From contig JAKIUD010000004.1 of the NCBI GenBank assembly GCA_021647765.1, positions 28,287-92,286 of the forward strand: a DNA stretch of 64,000 nt, in the 5' to 3' direction. The DNA comes from Desulfuromusa sp. (GTDB taxonomy: Bacteria > Desulfobacterota > Desulfuromonadia > Desulfuromonadales > Geopsychrobacteraceae). Position numbers and translations under genes: made by a program. Of the stretch, positions 61,315 to 64,000 are shown piece after piece (position 1 is the stretch's first letter; the number at the start of each line of letters is the position of its first letter). Below the pieces are notes generated by a model. It was given only the letters and a program-made list of their open reading frames with translations. It searched no databases and was not told where the DNA came from.

Positions 61315-61344
61315 AAGCCGATCCCTCCTTTGGAGGTTCAGATA

Positions 61345-61373
61345 GTGTTCATCTGAAGGATTCAGATGAACAC
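61345..61373. repeat. perfect 13-bp hairpin between the two tRNA-Met genes
   Basis: GTGTTCATCTGAA (61345-61357) and its exact complement (61361-61373) flank a 3-base loop. No T run follows, so it is more likely an RNA-processing site or structural spacer of the tRNA precursor than a terminator. Confidence 0.7.
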
Positions 61374-61384
61374 AAAAGAGTTTC

Positions 61385-61461
61385 GGCGGTGTAGCTCAGT
61401 TGGTTAGAGCATGCGGCTCATATCCGCAGTGTCCGGAGTTCGAATCTCTGCACCGCCACCA
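61385..61461 (+). tRNA. elongator tRNA-Met (CAT anticodon)
   Basis: A 77-base gene with encoded CCA. Acceptor GGCGGTG/CACCGCC is fully paired, unlike the initiator. Anticodon loop CTCATAT on stem TGCGG/CCGCA, T arm CGGAGTTCGAATCTCTG. A CAT anticodon could also be the lysidine-modified Ile type; the overall pattern and partner favour Met. Confidence 0.9.
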
Positions 61462-61502
61462 TTTTCGTTCTGAATTCATGAGTAACTCGTGAATCCAAGT
61501 TT

Positions 61503-61534
61503 AAGCCTTTCCCGCTATCGGGGAGGGCTTTTTT
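61503..61534 (+). terminator. intrinsic terminator after tRNA-Met genes
   Basis: AAGCCTTTCCCG and CGGGGAGGGCTT pair around a four-base loop, followed by a run of T. Confidence 0.85.
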
Positions 61535-61560
61535 CGTCTATACGTCGTATTTATGCATAG

Positions 61561-61621
61561 AAATGTTTTGTATATGATTCATTTATCCTTTGACTGGCTA
61601 TAATGTTTTGTATACAATTCA
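61561..61621 (+). promoter_or_regulatory. hipBA promoter with paired operator-like repeats
   Basis: AATGTTTTGTATATGATTCA (61562-61581) recurs as AATGTTTTGTATACAATTCA (61602-61621), 40 bases apart. The second contains the perfect palindrome TTGTATACAA (61608-61617), the first an imperfect version. A TATAAT -10 box lies at 61599-61604. These are good candidates for HipB operators controlling autoregulation; the second abuts the hipB start codon. Confidence 0.65.
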
Positions 61622-61624
61622 AAA

Positions 61625-61873
61625 ATGTTATTTAAAATTGGTGAGCGTATCCGTTCAGAACGCAAACAGCGAAAAATGTCTCAATCCGTTCTAGCCAAGC
61701 AGTTGGGGATGAGCAGGTCGACTATCAGCCAGATCGAAACGGGAACGATCCAGGATATTGGTGTGCGTAAGCTGATCCGGATTCTGGAAGTTCTGGATCT
61801 CGAGTTGCGGGTTCGACCTGCCAGTTCTCCACCGACCCTCGATGAACTTCGGGAAGATGATGATCTGTCATGA
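61625..61873 (+). CDS. hipB: HipB-like antitoxin, Xre-type DNA-binding protein
   Basis: This 82-residue protein is almost entirely one helix-turn-helix of the Xre/Cro family (about 6-62: RIRSERKQRKMSQSVLAKQL, GMSRSTISQIETG). A short tail follows. In HipBA systems the antitoxin binds DNA and holds HipA. It overlaps hipA by four bases (ATGA) and has operator-like repeats directly upstream. The start codon sits only a few bases from the second repeat, so the ribosome site is poor or the transcript is nearly leaderless. Confidence 0.88.
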   Translation: MLFKIGERIRSERKQRKMSQSVLAKQLGMSRSTISQIETGTIQDIGVRKLIRILEVLDLELRVRPASSPPTLDELREDDDLS

Positions 61874-63054
61874 ATGTTGAAAAGGTGTTGAAGGTCTGGA
61901 TTGATGGTTCTCCGGTTGGCTCTTTGACGCAAGAGGGGCGTAAGCAATATGTTTTCGGCTATAACTTACGTGCCACCAAAGGGGTCTCTCTGACGATGCC
62001 GGTTCGGTTGCAGAGCTGGGTGAGTGAGGATCTTCATCCGATTTTTCAGATGAACTTGCCGGAAGGGGCATTGTTAGAAGCAATCCGTCGTGCCATTGCC
62101 AAAATTATTGGTGATGATGATCTTTCGCTTCTGTCGGCAACCGGTGGAAATCAGGTCGGTAGAAATCGTTTTTCTCTGCGTGATGAAAAATCCCCAGCTT
62201 CTGTAAATGAAAATGAATCTCTTGAAGAGCTTCTAACTTATCCTGACACAAAAGAACTTTTTCACGAACTTCTTGATCGTTATGCCCTCCATTCCGGGGT
62301 GTCAGGTGTGCAGCCCAAGGTGTTACTTGATGCGACTGAACGCGGAACCCTGACCTCCTCCGGCTATATTGTAAAAACCTGGGGATCAGATTATCCACAA
62401 CTGGCTGCCAATGAGTACTTTTGTATGACTGCTGCAAAAAAAGCAGGTTTACCGGTTCCAGAATTCAGTTTGTCTGACAATGGTGGTCTTTTTGTTATGC
62501 GCCGTTTTGATCAGACCCCTGATGATAAGTTTTTGGGATTTGAGGATATGTGCAGTTTGCAGGCTTTGGGAACGGCACAAAAATACCGGGGAACCTATGA
62601 GCGGGTGGCCAAAAGCTTAAAGGAATATGTTTCTGGAGAGTTTCTATTGGCCGCCAGGCAGCAGTTTTTTGCCACTTTGGTGCTTTCATCCATGGTAAAA
62701 AACGGAGATGCTCATCTGAAAAATTTTGCTGTTTTGTATCCCTCCTTAACGGGCTCCATAAAAATGGCACCGGTATTTGATATTGTAACAACCACGGCCT
62801 ATTTACGCCACGATGTTCCTGCCCTTTCTCTTGCCGGAACTAAAAAGTGGTGGCCGCGTAAGATGTTGGAAAAGTTTGCTATGATCCACCTTTCGTTGCC
62901 GGTTGGCGAGATCAATCGAACCATAGAGCGGCTGGCTGATGCTGTTATGGAAACCCGGCGACTGATCCCCGGTTATATTGCCGACCATCCTGAGTTTCGT
63001 GAAGTTGGAGGCGCTATGATGGAAGCTTGGGATGAGGGAGTTGGTGGGTTTTAG
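61870..63054 (+). CDS. hipA: HipA-like serine/threonine kinase toxin
   Basis: This 394-residue protein has the HipA N-terminal domain (VWIDGSPVGSLTQEGRKQYVF, with HPIFQMNLPEGAL) and the C-terminal kinase domain. The glycine-rich loop is SGVSGVQPKVLL. The catalytic loop NGDAHLKNFAVLY has Asp280, His282 and Asn285, and the metal aspartate is Asp304 in PVFDIVTT. All key residues seem present, so the toxin should be active. In the family HipA phosphorylates glutamyl-tRNA synthetase and induces dormancy; the target here is unknown. Next to tRNA genes, a frequent site for acquired modules. Confidence 0.92.
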   Translation: MNVEKVLKVWIDGSPVGSLTQEGRKQYVFGYNLRATKGVSLTMPVRLQSWVSEDLHPIFQMNLPEGALLEAIRRAIAKIIGDDDLSLLSATGGNQVGRNRFSLRDEKSPASVNENESLEELLTYPDTKELFHELLDRYALHSGVSGVQPKVLLDATERGTLTSSGYIVKTWGSDYPQLAANEYFCMTAAKKAGLPVPEFSLSDNGGLFVMRRFDQTPDDKFLGFEDMCSLQALGTAQKYRGTYERVAKSLKEYVSGEFLLAARQQFFATLVLSSMVKNGDAHLKNFAVLYPSLTGSIKMAPVFDIVTTTAYLRHDVPALSLAGTKKWWPRKMLEKFAMIHLSLPVGEINRTIERLADAVMETRRLIPGYIADHPEFREVGGAMMEAWDEGVGGF

Positions 63055-63074
63055 TTTTTTTGTGGGAGTGTCCT

Positions 63075-63143
63075 GAATGGCGCTAGTTTAAGAAATTCTG
63101 CAGTAATCTCGGGACAGCCCCCATGCGGCAGTGTCCTGGGTTT
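63075..63143. repeat. dispersed palindromic element, copy G (one end only)
   Basis: GAATGGCGCTAGTTTAA (63075-63091) is a perfect terminal repeat, followed by CTGCAGTAATCTCGGGACAG and CCCCCATGCGGCAGTGTCC; the remainder is missing. It lies between hipA and the MNT gene. Confidence 0.65.
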
Positions 63144-63226
63144 TCCTCCTTTTTTGTTTGAACATAATTCTTTTGCCATTTCTTTGTTCTGGGGTAACAT
63201 GACCAGAATCAAAAATGGAGGTTGCT

Positions 63227-63511
63227 ATGACAACCCTGCAAGTTGAACAAATTTTGGTTTCCATTCTGAAAAAACACGAAGCAAGCAGTATCGGTATCTT
63301 TGGCTCCCGCGCACGAGGTGAAGCACACCATAATAGTGATCTCGATGTGCTGGTTGATTTTCCTAAGGCGAAGAGCCTGCTGAATCTTGTGAGTATCGAA
63401 CGGGAATTATCCGAAGCTCTTGGAATCAAGGTTGACCTGCTCACCAAAGGTGCCATCAGCCCCCATCTAATTGGCAGAATCAAGGCTGAACTCAAGGTTA
63501 TTTACCAATGA
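63227..63511 (+). CDS. MNT-type nucleotidyltransferase antitoxin (MntA-like)
   Basis: This 94-residue minimal nucleotidyltransferase has the motif GS-x10-D-x-D complete: GSRARGEAHHNSDLD (Gly26, Ser27, Asp38, Asp40). In characterised MntA-HepT pairs this enzyme AMPylates and neutralises the HEPN toxin. I start at the ATG at 63227, which has GGAGG six bases upstream; an ATG at 63215 is in frame but lies before that site. The stop overlaps the toxin start (ATGA). Confidence 0.88.
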   Translation: MTTLQVEQILVSILKKHEASSIGIFGSRARGEAHHNSDLDVLVDFPKAKSLLNLVSIERELSEALGIKVDLLTKGAISPHLIGRIKAELKVIYQ

Positions 63512-63847
63512 CAAAGAGAGATGACACTGTCTACTTGCGACATACCCTCGAAGCTATTGAACTCATTGAGAACTATCTGACTGATATTGATTACGATTAA
63601 GTTCAGTGGCACTCGACTACTTCAGGATGGGGTTATTCGGCAGCTCGAAATTATCGGTGAAGCAACCAAGAACCTTTCCAAAAATGTCCGAGACATGGCA
63701 CCCGACGTTCCTTGGAAAGATATGGCTGGAATGCGTGACAAGCTGATACACCAGTATTTCGGTGTTGACATCGAAGCTGTCTGGGCGACAGCACAACTGG
63801 ATCTACCAGAGGTGAAAAAAGCCATTGTGAAGCTGTTGATTGGGTAA
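63508..63847 (+). pseudogene. HEPN toxin (HepT/DUF86) interrupted by a one-base frameshift
   Basis: The first frame from ATG at 63508 gives MTKRDDTVYLRHTLEAIELI...DYD and stops at 63598-63600. The next frame continues with FSGTRLLQDGVIRQLEIIGEATKNL, the normal continuation of DUF86 proteins. Removing one T near 63597-63598 joins them as DYDKFSGTRLLQDG and gives a full 112-residue HEPN protein. The RNase motif R-x4-H-x-Y is intact in the second part (RDKLIHQY; Arg76, His81, Tyr83 in the joined protein), including the tyrosine modified in known systems. Either a broken toxin, a sequencing error or, less likely, frameshifting. A TTG at 63587 could start the second part alone. Confidence 0.85.
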
Positions 63848-63849
63848 AA

Positions 63850-64000
63850 GCGCAAGAAATATGGGGAATGTCCGTTCGCAGTAACAGTTGGATATCACAT
63901 GGGTTAAAGTCCCGTCCGGGGAATTATCCGTACGCCCCGGTAGCTCAAGAGAGCGGCGTTCTGGCAACAGAGGGTCGTAAGTTCTCAATTGGCAAAACAG
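63850..64000 (+). other. structured non-coding segment at window edge, possible 5' part of a ribozyme or other RNA
   Basis: After the HEPN gene the sequence is GC-rich and full of short hairpins: CCGGGG/CCCCGG (63916-63921 with 63935-63940), GCTC-AAGA-GAGC (63943-63954), and TTCTG-GCAA-CAGAG (63959-63972) with a GNRA tetraloop. GGGTTAAAGTCCC (63901-63913) is also foldable. No convincing protein frame fits. It recalls the beginning of a group II intron or a similar folded RNA, but I cannot identify it, and the rest lies outside the window. Confidence 0.35.

Noticed and set aside
63803..63988. A 61-residue minus-strand frame over the end of the HEPN gene and the structured segment
   Set aside because: It overlaps a convincing HEPN coding end and shows no recognisable protein features.
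63941..64000. A tRNA gene at the right edge (TAGCTC, then GGGTCGTAAGTTC)
   Set aside because: The D-arm-like and T-arm-like pieces are not joined by a valid seven-base anticodon loop; the middle folds as a GCAA tetraloop hairpin instead.

Overview
The window reads as a chromosomal segment of an anaerobic deltaproteobacterium, most likely of the Desulfuromonadales (inference). The signs are paired sodium:solute symporters with DUF4212 small subunits beside a DUF294/CBS protein, a TAXI-TRAP transporter of the 4TM/12TM fusion type, a bacteriohemerythrin with histidine kinases, an NtrC-type activator facing a sigma-54 promoter, an outer membrane with LptD, LpxL and TonB functions, and a trp-accD-folC supra-operon. 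Almost everything is ordinary chromosomal coding sequence. The accessory material is a family of small palindromic repeats and two toxin-antitoxin loci near the right edge.

Layout. 1-1400 (-): aapJ and the start of aapQ, general L-amino-acid ABC uptake. 1564-6851 (-): cobalamin uptake, btuB-btuF-btuC-btuD, behind a cobalamin riboswitch with terminator. 7349-7479: a 131-bp MITE-like element ending inside the cbiB stop codon. 7478-13393 (-): late cobalamin assembly, cobU-cobT-cobS-(cobD::cobQ fusion)-cbiB, behind a second cobalamin riboswitch. 13762-16613 (+): a DUF1015 protein and a long Cys/Met-type PLP enzyme. 16689-18895 (-): upp-uraA, uracil salvage, with a MITE between them. 19107-21603 (+): lpxL-like acyltransferase and prfC. 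21735-25936 (+): periplasmic binding protein, sensor kinase and bacteriohemerythrin. 26232-30761 (+): asnS, a binding-protein-type sensor kinase and its sigma-54 activator. 31414-35726 (+): TAXI binding protein, TRAP permease and a universal stress protein, with a good -24/-12 promoter ahead. 35880-36404 (+): tpx. 36621-44940 (-): two symporter/DUF4212 pairs around a DUF294 regulator and a small membrane protein, then an IclR regulator. 45507-61160 (+): trpEGDCFB, a DEAD-box helicase, trpA, accD, folC, lptD, an ftsB-like gene, argS and a SPOR protein. 61238-61461: initiator and elongator tRNA-Met. 61625-63054: hipBA. 63227-63847: an MNT/HEPN pair with a frameshifted toxin. 63850-64000: a structured, non-coding-looking segment cut by the window edge.

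How it works together. The two riboswitches put cobalamin import and nucleotide-loop assembly under the same end product. The kinase/activator pair at 27610-30761 is well placed to sense a small solute and switch on the TAXI-TRAP transporter through sigma-54. The symporter cluster next to an IclR gene looks like a regulated monocarboxylate (acetate-like) uptake locus. The supra-operon links tryptophan synthesis to lipid, folate, envelope and division functions.

The most unusual non-coding signal is a family of seven intergenic palindromic elements (full length about 180 bp) with 17-bp terminal inverted repeats and internal GGGACTGTCCC-type palindromes. The strongest system-level hypotheses are the sigma-54 TAXI-TRAP circuit, the binding-protein/kinase/hemerythrin operon and the BtuD protein with an unrecognised C-terminal domain.
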